Notes: generated by a model not told the origin, from the sequence alone. Numbered from the stretch's first letter, positions 28,219 through 39,080 are shown. The stretch is 64,000 bases of DNA from Comamonadaceae bacterium (GCA_947479935.1 CANKBG010000002.1:1-64000); one strand, 5' to 3'. Numbers and translations: made by a program.

Positions 28219-29673
28219 TTAAAAACCCAAGCGCGCATGATGGCGCGCAATTTGCAGGCGAACTTGATCTGGCGCAGTGCCACCCAAAGTATTTCGAGCA
28301 TTCAGCGATCCCACCAAGCTCAGACATTCAAAAACATCCTGTTCAATGGCGGGATTGAACTTTTGCAGAGTTGCCAAAGGCAATTCACTCAAATCCAAAT
28401 TTTCTGATTGCGCCGTTTTGACGGCATGGGCTACCACCTCGTGTGCATCTCGGAAAGGCAGGCCTTTCTTCACCAAGTAGTCGGCCAAATCGGTGGCGGT
28501 GGCATAGCCTTTCTTGGTGGCGGCTTGCATGGCCTCGGCATTCACCGTGATGCCCCCTTCTTTTTGACCTGACTGCGGATTGGCTTGCCCACCAATCATC
28601 TCGCTGAAAATGCGCAAGGTGTCTTTCAGCGTATCGACAGTGTCAAACAAAGGCTCTTTGTCCTCTTGGTTGTCTTTGTTGTAGGCCAGTGGCTGGCCCT
28701 TCATGAGGGTGATCAGCCCCATGAGGTGCCCCACGACACGCCCTGTTTTGCCGCGCGCTAATTCAGGTACATCCGGATTTTTCTTTTGCGGCATGATGGA
28801 ACTGCCCGTGGTGAAGCGGTCGGCAATCTTCACAAAGCCAAAGTTTTGGCTCATCCACAAAATCAGTTCTTCGCTCAAGCGGCTGATGTGCACCATGCAC
28901 AATGAAGCGGCCGCTGTAAATTCAATCGCAAAGTCGCGGTCGCTCACGCCATCAAGGCTGTTTTGGCAGACGCAAGCTTGGCCTTGCGCATCTACCATGC
29001 CCAGGCTTTTGGCCACACGCTCACGGTCAAGCGGATATGTGGTGCCAGCCAGTGCGGCGGATCCCAAAGGCAATCGGTTGGTTCTGCGGCGCACATCGGA
29101 CATGCGCTCTGCATCGCGCGCAAACATTTCGACGTAAGCCAAAAGGTGATGCGCAAAGCTAACGGGTTGCGCCACTTGCAAATGCGTGAAGCCAGGCAAG
29201 ATCACTTCTACATGGCGTTCGGCCACTTCAACCAAAGATCTCTGCAGGTCGTTCAATAAGCCGCTAATAAGGTCTATCTCGCTGACCAGCCACAGCCGGA
29301 CATCGGTGGCCACTTGGTCGTTGCGGCTTCTTCCCGTGTGTAAACGTTTGCCTGCATCGCCCACGATTTGTGTCAGCCGTGCTTCAATGTTGAGGTGAAC
29401 ATCTTCGAGGTCTAATTTCCAATCGAACTGACCTTTGGAAATTTCATCGGTAATTTGCGCCATGCCGCGCTGAATGTCAGCTAAGTCTTGACTGCTGATG
29501 ATTTTTTGTGCGGCCAGCATTTCAGCATGGGCCAAACTTCCTTGAATGTCCGATTGCCACAGTCGCTTGTCAAAGAAGACACTCGAGGTATAGCGCTTCA
29601 CCAGATCGCTCATGGGTTCGGAAAACAAGGCCGACCAGGCCTGTGACTTTTGATCGAGTTGGTTTTTTGACAT
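28219..29673 (-). CDS. argH: Argininosuccinate lyase
   Basis: ArgH catalyses the last step of arginine synthesis, splitting argininosuccinate into arginine and fumarate. The 484-residue protein has the fumarase/aspartase signature [24 protein letters not shown], the [12 protein letters not shown] stretch and HTHLQ-like [20 protein letters not shown]. Length fits (about 460-480). It is divergent from hemC with a 190-bp gap. The hemerythrin gene is directly downstream. Confidence 0.96.
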   Translation of the reverse strand: MSKNQLDQKSQAWSALFSEPMSDLVKRYTSSVFFDKRLWQSDIQGSLAHAEMLAAQKIISSQDLADIQRGMAQITDEISKGQFDWKLDLEDVHLNIEARLTQIVGDAGKRLHTGRSRNDQVATDVRLWLVSEIDLISGLLNDLQRSLVEVAERHVEVILPGFTHLQVAQPVSFAHHLLAYVEMFARDAERMSDVRRRTNRLPLGSAALAGTTYPLDRERVAKSLGMVDAQGQACVCQNSLDGVSDRDFAIEFTAAASLCMVHISRLSEELILWMSQNFGFVKIADRFTTGSSIMPQKKNPDVPELARGKTGRVVGHLMGLITLMKGQPLAYNKDNQEDKEPLFDTVDTLKDTLRIFSEMIGGQANPQSGQKEGGITVNAEAMQAATKKGYATATDLADYLVKKGLPFRDAHEVVAHAVKTAQSENLDLSELPLATLQKFNPAIEQDVFECLSLVGSLNARNTLGGTAPDQVRLQIARHHARLGF

Positions 29674-29863
29674 TTTCAGATTTTATCGGTTTGCAAGGCT
29701 GTTGAGGTGCCCGTGCATCCTGCTGAAAACGTCAAAAAATGCCTCGAATTCAATTTACCCCGTATTTCTGAGACCTGTTGCATTGCTGTTGAGGGTCAAA
29801 ATTTTGGGGTCGATGTCATGCTAGCATTTGATTTGATTCAAAAATTACCAACAGGTTACTGGT

Positions 29864-30793
29864 TTGAACCCTATTACAGCACCCCACTCGCAGCGTCCTA
29901 TCGTCATTGCAACCCGTGAAAGCCGCCTTGCCATGTGGCAAGCAGAGCATGTTCAAGCTATTTTGGCGTCGCGTGGCCACTCGGTTCAGCTTTTGGGCAT
30001 GACCACTCAGGGAGATCAAATTTTGGATCGAAGCCTGAGCAAAGTGGGTGGCAAAGGCTTATTTGTGAAGGAGTTGGAGGTCGCTCTTTCAGAAGGGCGA
30101 GCTGATATTGCTGTGCACTCTCTCAAGGATGTGCCCATGGACATGCCGGAGGGTTTTGAATTGGCCTGCGTCATGGAACGTGAGGACCCCCGCGACGCTT
30201 GGGTTTCATCTCATTACGCCACGCTCATGGACCTCCCTCAAGGCGCGGTGGTCGGTACTTCCAGTCTCAGAAGGACGGTTTTATTGCGAGCACTTCGTCC
30301 CGATTTGAAAATTGAACCCTTGCGTGGCAATTTGGACACCCGACTGCGCAAGCTGGATGAGGGGCTTTACGCAGGCATTATTTTGGCAGCTGCAGGCTTG
30401 AAGCGCCTCAAATTGTCGGAACGAATTCGCCATATTTTTGAGACAGAGCAGATGTTGCCCGCTGCCGGACAGGGCGCACTGGGCATTGAAATTTGCACTG
30501 GTCGAGCCGACTTGGTCGATGCCCTCAGCCCATTGGTGCACAGCACGTCTTGGTTGGCTGTGGCTGCCGAGCGCGCCGTCAGCCGATCAATGGGAGGAAG
30601 TTGTTCAATGCCCTTGGCGGCCCACGCCACTTTGGCGGGCAATGTGCTCAGTCTTCGTGCCGCATGGGGCGACCCTGAAGGTGCTACAAGCTTGGTGACT
30701 GCCCAAATTACAGGCGCTGTTGAAAGCTTGCAAGAAGCCGAGACCTTGGGCAACCAAGTGGCGGCAGATTTACGTCGAGGCGGTGCGCGCTAA
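29864..30793 (+). CDS. hemC: Hydroxymethylbilane synthase
   Basis: HemC joins four porphobilinogens into hydroxymethylbilane. The 309-residue protein shows [42 protein letters not shown] and [19 protein letters not shown] carries the dipyrromethane-cofactor cysteine. The start is a TTG at 29864 preceded by CAGGT at seven bases; no ATG lies before the conserved region. It opens the hemC-hemD-hemX-hemY run. Confidence 0.95.
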   Translation: MNPITAPHSQRPIVIATRESRLAMWQAEHVQAILASRGHSVQLLGMTTQGDQILDRSLSKVGGKGLFVKELEVALSEGRADIAVHSLKDVPMDMPEGFELACVMEREDPRDAWVSSHYATLMDLPQGAVVGTSSLRRTVLLRALRPDLKIEPLRGNLDTRLRKLDEGLYAGIILAAAGLKRLKLSERIRHIFETEQMLPAAGQGALGIEICTGRADLVDALSPLVHSTSWLAVAAERAVSRSMGGSCSMPLAAHATLAGNVLSLRAAWGDPEGATSLVTAQITGAVESLQEAETLGNQVAADLRRGGAR

Positions 30794-30800
30794 TGCGTCA

Positions 30801-31595
30801 ATGCTGTTGCCCATGACTCGGGTTGTGGTCACCCGACCCGAACAAGATGCAGCCTCGTGGATGGCGTCTTTGAACGAGGCCGGGTTTGATGCCATCGAAT
30901 TTCCTTTGCTTGAATTGACAGGGCTTTTGCAGGATAAAGACAGCGCATCGCTTCTTGAAAAAATTCAACGCAGTCAGGCCGTGATGTTTGTCAGTGCCAA
31001 TGCCGTTCGGTTTATGGCAAATGCTTTTGGGGGGTCGAGTCATTGGCAGGAGCCCTTTCACACAAACACTCGCGCATGGTGCACGGGTCCTGGCACAGCT
31101 GCAGCTCTGATGCAATGCGGCATTTCGGCAGGTCGAATTGATCAGCCTACTTTGAATGCGCCGCAACTTGATTCAGAAGCTTTATGGCAGGTTGTTGCCC
31201 CTCAAGTTGCCACAGGTTTTAGCGCCATTTTCATCCGCGGCGCTGACGAAACGGGCGCTATTTCGGGTCGAGATTGGTTGGTTCAACAACTTGAAAATTC
31301 TGGCGCTCAAGTTCAAGCCGTTGCTGCCTATCAGCGACAAGCGGCGCATTTGACATCGGTCCAAAAACAGCAGGTTCAAGGCCTGATTTCTGAAGGCGCC
31401 ATCTGGTTGTTCAGCAGTTCAGCATCTATTCAGGCATTGGCTTCTGAGTGTCCTCACATCGATTGGCTTCAGGGTAAAGCAGTGGTCACACACCCCAGAA
31501 TGGCTGTTTTTGCTGAAAAACTGGGTTGGCGGCAAATTTCGATTGCCCCGCCAGGAGTCGGTTCATTGTTGGCCTCTATAAAATCACTCGAATGA
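30801..31595 (+). CDS. hemD: Uroporphyrinogen-III synthase
   Basis: HemD closes and inverts ring D of hydroxymethylbilane to give uroporphyrinogen III. The 264-residue protein has the weakly conserved family pattern VVVTRPEQDAASWMASLNEAGFDAIEFPLLEL, MFVSANAVRFMANAFG and IFIRGADETGAISGRDWLVQQL. Sequence conservation is low in this family, so position after hemC carries much of the weight. The start may be 30801 or 30813. The stop overlaps hemX by four bases. Confidence 0.9.
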   Translation: MLLPMTRVVVTRPEQDAASWMASLNEAGFDAIEFPLLELTGLLQDKDSASLLEKIQRSQAVMFVSANAVRFMANAFGGSSHWQEPFHTNTRAWCTGPGTAAALMQCGISAGRIDQPTLNAPQLDSEALWQVVAPQVATGFSAIFIRGADETGAISGRDWLVQQLENSGAQVQAVAAYQRQAAHLTSVQKQQVQGLISEGAIWLFSSSASIQALASECPHIDWLQGKAVVTHPRMAVFAEKLGWRQISIAPPGVGSLLASIKSLE

Positions 31596-32662
31596 GCTCA
31601 GACATTCCCAACGCAACCAGTGCGCCTACAGACAAAGCAAACCAAGAGGGTCAAGCCCTTAAGGTTGCGTCTGTGGCACGTCGCCCCTTGACTTTCTGGC
31701 TGCCACTTTTGCTGGCAGTATTGGCCGTGGTTTTCAGCGGGCTTCTATGGGAAAAATTGTCCCGCATTCAAGGCCAATTGGCTAGGCAAAGTGCAGATGC
31801 AGGCCAGCAGTCTTTGGAAGCCAAAGCTTGGGCCAAGCAAGCGCAAGACAGCGTGAAAGACAGTGCTGCACGGATGGCCTTGGTTGAATCAAGGTTGGGA
31901 GAGTCAGCACTGCAACGCTCGCAATTAGAAGACCTCATTCAATCCCTTTCTCGTTCAAGAGATGAAAATTTGGTTTTGGACATTGAGTCTTCATTGCGAT
32001 TGGCACAGCAGCAGGCGCAATTGACAAGTAGCTTGGAGCCTTTGCTGGGCGCGCTCAAAACTTCTCAGTCACGGCTACAGCGTGTTTCCAACCCGCGACT
32101 CATTTCTATTCAGCGCGCTATTGAACGCGACTTAGAGTTGGTCAAGTCGGCTCAGATTACAGATTTGCCGGGCATGTTATTGGTGTTAGATGAGTTGGTG
32201 GCCTTGGCCGATGAATTGCCACTTGCCAATGAAATGATTCGGCCTGCCGCAGCAACGCCTAAGTCTGTTGAGTTGACTTCAAAGACGCCACCTAACGAAA
32301 CCTGGTGGCAAATGGTTCTTGACAGAGCGATGGTTGAAGCGAGAGGGCTACTGCGTGTAAGCCGTATTGACAGTCCTGAAGCGGCCTTGTTAGCGCCTGA
32401 GCAAGGCTTCTTTTTGCGTGAAAATTTAAAATTAAAACTATTGAACGCTCGCTTGGGTTTGTTGGCACGACAAAACGATGCGGTGCGTGCCGATTTGCAA
32501 TCTGTCGCGAATGTTTTGAAAAAGTATTACGACCCCAATGCACGCAAAACCCAACAAGCATTGCAGTTGCTTGAAAAAGCCCAAACGTTGAGCAAAGGCA
32601 AACCCATCCCAAGGTTGGATGGCTCTTTGGCCGCACTGGCCACAGCCTCTTCTGGAAAGTAA
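31592..32662 (+). CDS. hemX: HemX-like membrane-anchored protein
   Basis: The 356-residue protein has a short polar N-terminus, one membrane segment (LTFWLPLLLAVLAVVFSGLLW, about residues 32-52) and a long periplasmic coiled-coil region rich in Gln, Ala and Leu. It matches the HemX group, often mislabelled uroporphyrinogen-III C-methyltransferase, but no methyltransferase motif is present. Its role in haem synthesis is unproven. It overlaps hemD by ATGA and is followed at six bp by hemY. Confidence 0.87.
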   Translation: MSSDIPNATSAPTDKANQEGQALKVASVARRPLTFWLPLLLAVLAVVFSGLLWEKLSRIQGQLARQSADAGQQSLEAKAWAKQAQDSVKDSAARMALVESRLGESALQRSQLEDLIQSLSRSRDENLVLDIESSLRLAQQQAQLTSSLEPLLGALKTSQSRLQRVSNPRLISIQRAIERDLELVKSAQITDLPGMLLVLDELVALADELPLANEMIRPAAATPKSVELTSKTPPNETWWQMVLDRAMVEARGLLRVSRIDSPEAALLAPEQGFFLRENLKLKLLNARLGLLARQNDAVRADLQSVANVLKKYYDPNARKTQQALQLLEKAQTLSKGKPIPRLDGSLAALATASSGK

Positions 32663-32668
32663 CAAGCC

Positions 32669-33955
32669 ATGCGCGCTGCCCTTTGGCTAATGAGTTTGTT
32701 TGCAATAGCCGTTGCGACTGCGTTGCTGGCCTCCAACAATGTGGGGACGGTGTCTATTTTTTGGACGCCTTATCGTCTCGATGTCTCCCTCAATTTGGTG
32801 TTGTTTGGCTTGGTCATGATCTTGTTGACTTTGCATTGGGCGCAGCGGGCATTGACAGCCATGTTTGAATTGCCCAAACAGGCCAAACGCTGGCGTTTGC
32901 AACAGAAAGAACGCGTGGCACACGCAGCCTTATTAGATGGTATGGCGCAGTTTATGGAAGGCCGATTTTTGCGTGCACGCAAATCGGCCGAGCTGGTGTT
33001 GGTTCGTGAGAAATCTTTGACAGACTCAGGTGAAGTGCTAGAGCATGCAAGTGCTTTGCGCAGTGTGGCGCACATTTTGGCGGCTGAGTCTGCGCATGCA
33101 CTACAAGACAAAGTCAGTCGTCAATTGCATTTAGACAAAGCGTTACAAGAGCCTTTGAATGGCCATTCCAGCCTCAACCAGTCCCTGGTAGAAGGCGCCA
33201 TGATGCGTGCGGCGCGCTGGTCCCTAGATGACCGAGATGCTGCCGAAAGCTTGCTGTGGTTGGATCGCTTGCCGCAAGGCGTTTCTAGGCGTACCTTGGC
33301 CATGCGTTTGCGATTAAAAGCGGCTCGTTTGGCGGGCGAGCCCTCACAGGCACTTGATACGGCCTTATTGTTAATCAAGCACCGCGCGTTCACATCAGAA
33401 GCCGCCGAAAGCATGGTTCGCAGTTTGGTGTTTGAACTCATTGCCAAAACACACGAGCTAGGGCAAATGCAGCGCTTGTGGTCACGCTTAGGCGAGGCCC
33501 AGCGAGGCGCCCCAGATTTGGCCATTCAAGCAGCCCAGCATTGGTTAAATTTGAAAGGCGATCCAGTGGTTGTACGTGTTTGGCTGAAGCCAATCTGGAA
33601 CAGGTTGCAACAGACGCCAAATAAGTTTTCAAAATCACAGCAACTGAAATTGATTCAAATTTTGGACCGTAGCTTTACGGGGCAAGACAGCCAAGAAGAG
33701 CGTGACTGGCTGCTTTGGATCGAGACGGCTCAAAAGTCCAATCCACGCGATGCATTGCTGCAGTTTCTGGCAGGTCGCTTGTGTCAAAAGCGTCAGCTTT
33801 GGGGCAAGGCGCAGTTGCTTCTGACGCAGGCCGCGCCTGCCTTAGAAGATGCCGTGATTCGAAGACAAGCATGGCGTGCTGTTGCTGAACTGGCTGAGCA
33901 GCGCGAAGATTTTCAAACGGCTTTGCAAGCCCTTAAAAAGGCAGCAACAGATTAA
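32669..33955 (+). CDS. hemY: HemY, TPR membrane protein of haem operon
   Basis: The 428-residue protein has two N-terminal membrane segments (about residues 5-22 and 40-62) followed by helical TPR-like repeats with patterns such as AHAALLDGMAQFMEGRFLRARKSAEL. This is the gammaproteobacterial and betaproteobacterial HemY, distinct from the Bacillus protoporphyrinogen oxidase of the same name. Its exact role in haem synthesis is not settled. It ends the hem run just before a strong terminator. Confidence 0.9.
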   Translation: MRAALWLMSLFAIAVATALLASNNVGTVSIFWTPYRLDVSLNLVLFGLVMILLTLHWAQRALTAMFELPKQAKRWRLQQKERVAHAALLDGMAQFMEGRFLRARKSAELVLVREKSLTDSGEVLEHASALRSVAHILAAESAHALQDKVSRQLHLDKALQEPLNGHSSLNQSLVEGAMMRAARWSLDDRDAAESLLWLDRLPQGVSRRTLAMRLRLKAARLAGEPSQALDTALLLIKHRAFTSEAAESMVRSLVFELIAKTHELGQMQRLWSRLGEAQRGAPDLAIQAAQHWLNLKGDPVVVRVWLKPIWNRLQQTPNKFSKSQQLKLIQILDRSFTGQDSQEERDWLLWIETAQKSNPRDALLQFLAGRLCQKRQLWGKAQLLLTQAAPALEDAVIRRQAWRAVAELAEQREDFQTALQALKKAATD

Positions 33956-33960
33956 AAGAA

Positions 33961-33983
33961 AAGGGACCCGAGGGTCCCTTTTT
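33961..33983. terminator. Bidirectional terminator between hemY and rne
   Basis: AAGGGACCC and GGGTCCCTT form an almost loop-free nine-bp stem (two or more bases open at the tip) followed by TTT on the plus side. The A-rich left flank gives a T-run on the minus strand, so it should also end rne. Confidence 0.8.
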
Positions 33984-34004
33984 GAATGGCATCAATTGCC
34001 TAGA

Positions 34005-36863
34005 TTAGAAGGGTAACTTCATTTCACTCAGGTCTTTTCGTGTTTCAACCAAGACCAACGGACCTTCATCCAGGACCACAGCGGGTGGACGAACACGCGG
34101 GACATGCACTGGCTTGGGCTCACCTGCAATGGCGGCTTGAACTTGAGCAATTTTCTCCGGATCTGAATTGACCCAATGCAGTCCAGAACCTTCTGCCACC
34201 TGGATGAGGCTGCTGACAGGCAACTCGTAGTGCTGTACCTTCGGAAGGGCAGATACTGAGGGCGATGGTGCCGCAGAAGGCGCATTTGAAGTGAGAGGCG
34301 CGGCGGCTGGTGTGGGCGCTGGGGATGCTGGCACTGCAGATGCTGATTGCTCAGATGTAGAGGCAGAAGCTGAATTGGCATTTACACGGTCAAAATAGGA
34401 GCGTGCAGGTGCTTCTTCGTTCATCCCGCCATCTGTTGAGGCTGTTTCGGCAGAAGCATTCTCTGATGCGTTGTCATTCCCTGTATTGCGTTCTCTGCGA
34501 TCGCGGCCATAACGGTCGCGAGAGCGGCGCTCTCTGCGTTCAGGTGTGCCGTTGGCATTGTCTTGACGTTCGTCACCTTGCGCCTGTGCTTCTGAATTGC
34601 CCGATGCTTGGCTGTCGTTGCCGTAAGGCAGTTCTGCTTGAGCTGGCGCAGCGTTCTCTGAATTTTCGTTGAATGCGTTTTGGCGACCGCTTTCGTTGTT
34701 GCGGCGTTCTCCACCTCGCTCACGACGGCCATCGCCTCGGCGACCTTCACCGCGAGGCGCACGATCGTTGCGGCCTTCATTGCGACTCTCAGAGTTGTTT
34801 GAATCAATGTCAGCATTCACATTTTGTGAATCAACGGCATTGTTAGTGTTGCCGTTGGCATTTTCGCGGCGCTCGCCACGTTCATTGCGTTGACCTGAAC
34901 GATCATTGCGATCGCCACCACGGCGATTGCCGCCATTTTCGCGAGGAGCACGTGTTTCATTGCCTTCGCTGCGGTCACCCCGGTCATTGCGGTCGCCACG
35001 ACGACCGCCGCGGCCATTGCGGCCACCACGACGATCGCCATTGCGATCACCTCGTTCGGAACGCTCGCCATCTTTGCTTGTACGATCGCCACGCTTGCCA
35101 ACGTTTTTCGCAGGCTCGGCTGGGGCTTCTGTTTCACCGCCAAATAAACGCTTTAACCAACCGAAGAAACCACCGCTGCTTTCGTTCGTGGCTTCAGACT
35201 TGCTAGCCTGAGGCTGGGCGGGTCTGATTGTTTCGGCCTTGGGCAGGGAGGCTGGTGCCGGTGCGTCAGGCAAAACGCCTTTGATGATCGGCGTTTGACG
35301 GTTGGTAGGCTCTTGTGAACGACGCGTCACGGTGGTGGGATCTTCCACGACTTCCGCCATGGTGTAGCTGGCTTCTATATTGTCCAAACGCGGGTCGTCG
35401 TGCTTCAAACGCTCTAGTTTGTAGTGCGGTGTTTCCAAAGATTTATTGGGCACCAGCAAAACATTGATGCGCTGTTTCAACTCAATCTTGGCAATTTCGG
35501 GCCGCTTCTCGTTTAACAAGAAGGATGCCACTTCAACAGGCACTTGCGCGTGCACTGCGGCCGTGTTGTCCTTCATGGACTCTTCTTGAATGATGCGCAA
35601 AATTTGCAAAGCCGAGCTCTCTGTGTCGCGCACGTGGCCGGAGCCGCCGCAACGAGGGCAAGGGATGGAAGAGCCTTCAGCGAGCGCTGGCTTCAAGCGT
35701 TGGCGGCTCATCTCTAAGAGGCCGAACTTGCTAATGGAGCCGAACTGAACGCGCGCACGGTCTTGACGCAAGGCATCGCGTAAACGGTTTTCGACGTCAC
35801 GGCGATTGCGCGATTCCTCCATATCAATGAAGTCAATGACGATCAAGCCACCCAAATCGCGCAAGCGCATTTGGCGAGCCACTTCGTCGGCGGCTTCAAG
35901 GTTAGTTCGGGTAGCGGTTTCTTCAATGTCACCGCCTTTGATGGCGCGTGCAGAGTTGACGTCCACCGAGACCAAGGCTTCGGTGTGGTCAATGACGATG
36001 GCGCCGCCAGATGGCAATTGCACCGTGCGTGCATAGGCCGATTCAATTTGGTGTTCAATCTGGAAACGGCTGAACAAGGGTGCATCGTCGCGGTAACGCT
36101 TCACACGAGGTGCAAACTCGGGCATCACGTGACTCATGAATTGCTGAGCTTGATCGTAGATGTCGTCGGTGTCGATCAGGATGTCGCCGATATCACTGTT
36201 GAAGTAATCGCGAATGGCACGAATCACCAAACTGGACTCTTGGTAAATGAGGAAAGCACCCTTGGCCCCTTGTGTGGCGCCATCAATGGCGGTCCACAGT
36301 TTGAGCAAATAGTTCAAGTCCCATTGCAATTCTGGTGCGCTGCGACCAATGCCAGCGGTGCGGGCAATGATGGACATCCCTTTGGGATATTCCAACTGGT
36401 CCATGGCTTCCTTGAGTTCAGCACGGTCGTCGCCTTCGATGCGACGACTGACGCCACCCCCCCGAGGGTTGTTGGGCATGAGGACCACATAGCGGCCGGC
36501 CAAACTGATGAAGGTGGTGAGGGCAGCGCCCTTGTTGCCACGCTCTTCTTTTTCAACTTGCACCAAGAGTTCTTGGCCTTCGCGAATCACATCATTGATG
36601 CGTGCTTGGCTGACAGGAACGCCTTCGGCAAAGTATTGGCGGGAGATTTCTTTGAAAGGCAAGAAGCCGTGACGTTCTTCGCCGTAGTCGACGAAGCAGG
36701 CTTCTAAAGAGGGCTCAACGCGTGTGACCACCGCTTTGTAGATGTTGCCTTTGCGTTGCTCGCGGCCTTCAATTTCAATTTCGTAGTCGAGGAGTTTTTG
36801 TCCATCGACGATGGCCAAGCGGCGCTCTTCTGCCTGCGTGGCGTTAATCAGCATCCGTTTCAT
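34005..36863 (-). CDS. rne: Ribonuclease E
   Basis: RNase E starts mRNA decay and matures rRNA and tRNA. The 952-residue protein begins [21 protein letters not shown], has the S1 domain (about residues 36-119), the catalytic DNase I-like core with [10 protein letters not shown] and VIDFIDME (the two metal-binding aspartates) and the Zn-link near residue 404 in CPRCGGSGH. Residues from about 600 to 810 are a low-complexity tract dominated by Arg, Asn, Asp, Gly and Glu, then an Ala/Pro/Ser stretch; this is the degradosome scaffold and RNA-binding part. AAGGGAT precedes the ATG. Confidence 0.96.
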   Translation of the reverse strand: MKRMLINATQAEERRLAIVDGQKLLDYEIEIEGREQRKGNIYKAVVTRVEPSLEACFVDYGEERHGFLPFKEISRQYFAEGVPVSQARINDVIREGQELLVQVEKEERGNKGAALTTFISLAGRYVVLMPNNPRGGGVSRRIEGDDRAELKEAMDQLEYPKGMSIIARTAGIGRSAPELQWDLNYLLKLWTAIDGATQGAKGAFLIYQESSLVIRAIRDYFNSDIGDILIDTDDIYDQAQQFMSHVMPEFAPRVKRYRDDAPLFSRFQIEHQIESAYARTVQLPSGGAIVIDHTEALVSVDVNSARAIKGGDIEETATRTNLEAADEVARQMRLRDLGGLIVIDFIDMEESRNRRDVENRLRDALRQDRARVQFGSISKFGLLEMSRQRLKPALAEGSSIPCPRCGGSGHVRDTESSALQILRIIQEESMKDNTAAVHAQVPVEVASFLLNEKRPEIAKIELKQRINVLLVPNKSLETPHYKLERLKHDDPRLDNIEASYTMAEVVEDPTTVTRRSQEPTNRQTPIIKGVLPDAPAPASLPKAETIRPAQPQASKSEATNESSGGFFGWLKRLFGGETEAPAEPAKNVGKRGDRTSKDGERSERGDRNGDRRGGRNGRGGRRGDRNDRGDRSEGNETRAPRENGGNRRGGDRNDRSGQRNERGERRENANGNTNNAVDSQNVNADIDSNNSESRNEGRNDRAPRGEGRRGDGRRERGGERRNNESGRQNAFNENSENAAPAQAELPYGNDSQASGNSEAQAQGDERQDNANGTPERRERRSRDRYGRDRRERNTGNDNASENASAETASTDGGMNEEAPARSYFDRVNANSASASTSEQSASAVPASPAPTPAAAPLTSNAPSAAPSPSVSALPKVQHYELPVSSLIQVAEGSGLHWVNSDPEKIAQVQAAIAGEPKPVHVPRVRPPAVVLDEGPLVLVETRKDLSEMKLPF

Positions 36864-37392
36864 GATGCATCCCTTCTTTTCAATATGTCAGTCAAACAAA
36901 CCCCGCCATAGGTGGCATTGGGGCCGGTTCACCTGTTTAACAACAAGCTCTTAAGGAGCCAACGTTGCCGGGACTGACGTTCGAAACGAAGGGAATTGCC
37001 AAAAGATTCCGACATTCATGGGCGCACGTTTGTGGCAGGAATGTGGAAAGGGGCGCGTGGAAGAATCGAGGTTGTGGGTGCGAGCAGGCAATGGCGCCTC
37101 GAGTGGCGCAAACAGCCACTGCAAGAAAGACAGCAAAGATCCAAACAAAACACTCATTTCGATTTAATCCGTTCAGAAGCTGAAAAGCTGCTGAATAAAA
37201 TATTCCGTATCTGGGTTTCAAAGCATCGGTCCAACCAAAAAGTTGGTCTGCCACTGTTGGCCCTGGCCTTCAGTCTGCAGATTTCGCTAGTGGCGGCATC
37301 GAACTTACGGCGCCTGTTTGTGGAGAGTGGACTAAACTCCTGTCATCAGGAATTCATTTCCATTCAAATCAACCACTTACAGCACAACGCCG
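36864..37392. other. 529-bp rne-rluC intergenic region, probable rne leader
   Basis: No convincing gene lies here; an open frame at 36996-37544 runs into rluC in another frame and has no family look. The same divergent rne-rluC order occurs in E. coli, where the gap holds a long rne leader through which RNase E controls its own mRNA. Possible hairpins include GTGGC/GCCAC (37101-37118) and CCAAC/GTTGG (37231-37246). No clear -10/-35 pair was recognised on either strand. Confidence 0.5.
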
Positions 37393-38412
37393 GTGAATCA
37401 CATTATAGGGCCCTCTGCCACAAATTTGGCCACTCCTTCTGCCACAAATTCGGGCTTGGAAGTGAAATGGCTCACCGTGGACGAAGAGTCGGCTGGCCAA
37501 AGGCTAGACAACTTTCTCATTCGGCACCTCAAAGGGGTCCCTAAAACCCACGTCTATCGGATCATTCGAAGCGGCGAAGTGAGGGTCAACAAGGGGCGCG
37601 CTTCGGCCGATACCCGCATTGAAAATGGCGATGTGGTGCGCCTACCGCCGGTGCGAATTTCAGACAGGGTGGCAGAAAAGGCAGCCAAACCTGCGCCAGG
37701 CCGAGAATTCCCACTGTTGTTAGAAGACGACGCTTTGATGGCCATCGACAAGCCAGCTGGCGTTGCGGTGCATGGTGGCTCAGGGGTCAGTTTTGGTGTC
37801 ATCGAGCAATTAAGGCAGGCCAGACCGCTGGCCAAAACACTCGAATTGGTTCACCGCTTGGACCGAGAAACCAGCGGCATTTTGTTGGTGGCCAAAAAAC
37901 GCAGTGCCCTCAAGCATGTTCAGGATCAGTTTCGGGAGCGCGAGACAGGTAAAACTTACTTGGCCTTGGTGCAAGGTGCGTGGCCCGAAAAATTGAAAGT
38001 CATCGACATCGCGTTGCACAAATATTTACTGCCCGATGGTGAGCGGCGCGTGAAAGTGACTTCAAACGATGACCCCGATGGCATGCGCTCCATCACGTTG
38101 GTCAAAGTGACTGAGCGATTGCTAGGCTGTACTTTGTTAGAGGTCACCATCAAAACGGGTCGCACCCATCAAATTCGGGTGCACCTGGCATCGCAAGGCC
38201 ACCCCATTGCGGGGGACGACAAATATGGCGATTTCGAATGGAATAAATCTTTGAACAAGCAGGGACTGAAAAGAATGTTTCTGCATGCCTGGCGATTACA
38301 GTTTACGCACCCCGTGAGCGGCAAGCGTGTTGAACTGAAGTCGCCGCTCCCCGCTGAATTACAACTTTACGTGAATCATGTCAAACCAAAACCTACGCCC
38401 ACGCCAATTTGA
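37393..38412 (+). CDS. rluC: 23S rRNA pseudouridine synthase RluC
   Basis: RluC makes pseudouridines 955, 2504 and 2580 in E. coli 23S rRNA. The 339-residue protein has an N-terminal S4 RNA-binding domain (AGQRLDNFLIRHLKGVPKTHVYRIIRSGEVRVN) and the RluA-family catalytic motif VHRLDRETSGILLVAK with the essential aspartate. GRTHQIRVHLASQGHPIAGDDKYGD follows. The start is a GTG at 37393. Its first 25 codons hold a 13-bp direct repeat encoding SATN twice. It overlaps the HAD gene by 35 bp. Confidence 0.93.
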   Translation: MNHIIGPSATNLATPSATNSGLEVKWLTVDEESAGQRLDNFLIRHLKGVPKTHVYRIIRSGEVRVNKGRASADTRIENGDVVRLPPVRISDRVAEKAAKPAPGREFPLLLEDDALMAIDKPAGVAVHGGSGVSFGVIEQLRQARPLAKTLELVHRLDRETSGILLVAKKRSALKHVQDQFRERETGKTYLALVQGAWPEKLKVIDIALHKYLLPDGERRVKVTSNDDPDGMRSITLVKVTERLLGCTLLEVTIKTGRTHQIRVHLASQGHPIAGDDKYGDFEWNKSLNKQGLKRMFLHAWRLQFTHPVSGKRVELKSPLPAELQLYVNHVKPKPTPTPI

Positions 38413-39052
38413 TTTGATTGCCTTTGATTGGGACGGCACCCTTTTTGATTCCACAGCCATCATCACCCGTTGCATTCAACGCGCGGTGGTTGATGTTGGC
38501 GGAAAAGAACCTACGCCTGAGGCAGCTTCGTATGTTATTGGCATGGCGTTAATGCAGGCATTGGCGCATGCTGCGCCGGATGTGCCAGTTGAAAAATACC
38601 CAGAGTTGGGGCAGCGTTATCGCCACCATTACATGGCGCATCAAAATGATTTGATTTTGTTTGAGGGGGTACTACCCCTTTTGGCTGAGTTGAAGTTGCG
38701 CCATCACTGGCTGGCAGTCGCCACTGGTAAAAGTCGCAATGGGCTGAATGAAGCTTTGCACGCGGTTGAATTAAAGGGTGCATTTGACGGGTCGCGAACA
38801 GCAGACGAAACCGCTGGAAAGCCCAGTCCTGTGATGCTGCAAGAGTTGATGCGTGAATTTGGGGTGGCTCCAGAACGAACGCTGATGATTGGTGATACTA
38901 CGCACGATTTGCAGATGGCCCTGAACGCAGGTTGTGCCAGCGTTGGTGTGAGTTATGGCGCGCATGAACCCTCAGCTTTTCATCTTTTGAAACCCTTGTT
39001 CATTGCACATACCGTTTCAGAGCTAAGACAGTGGCTGCTTGAAAATGCTTGA
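38378..39052 (+). CDS. HAD-family phosphatase (Gph-like)
   Basis: The 224-residue hydrolase shows all HAD motifs: FDWDGTLFDS with the nucleophile aspartate, VATGKSRNG with motif II threonine, the lysine in GKPSP and MIGDTTHDLQMA. The cap helix region resembles phosphoglycolate phosphatases; in other genera this gene also follows rluC. The substrate is not fixed. The start lies 35 bp inside rluC, which is typical of this gene pair. Confidence 0.87.
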   Translation: MSNQNLRPRQFDLIAFDWDGTLFDSTAIITRCIQRAVVDVGGKEPTPEAASYVIGMALMQALAHAAPDVPVEKYPELGQRYRHHYMAHQNDLILFEGVLPLLAELKLRHHWLAVATGKSRNGLNEALHAVELKGAFDGSRTADETAGKPSPVMLQELMREFGVAPERTLMIGDTTHDLQMALNAGCASVGVSYGAHEPSAFHLLKPLFIAHTVSELRQWLLENA

Positions 39053-39080
39053 AATTTTGTGATTCGCTGAAGGTGATGAG

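Noticed and set aside
29707-29919. 70-codon frame between argH and hemC
   Set aside because: It overlaps the hemC start, has no clear ribosome binding site and no family resemblance.
34900-35100. Short repeats that could suggest a CRISPR-like array
   Set aside because: They are irregular, in frame and encode the Arg/Asn/Asp/Gly tract of RNase E; there are no spacers of constant length.
35871-36707. 278-codon frame opposite rne
   Set aside because: It is a mirror of the conserved RNase E catalytic domain and has no independent support.
36996-37544. 182-codon frame upstream of rluC
   Set aside because: It overlaps the start of rluC in another frame and has a composition unlike a protein; the region is better explained as the rne leader.
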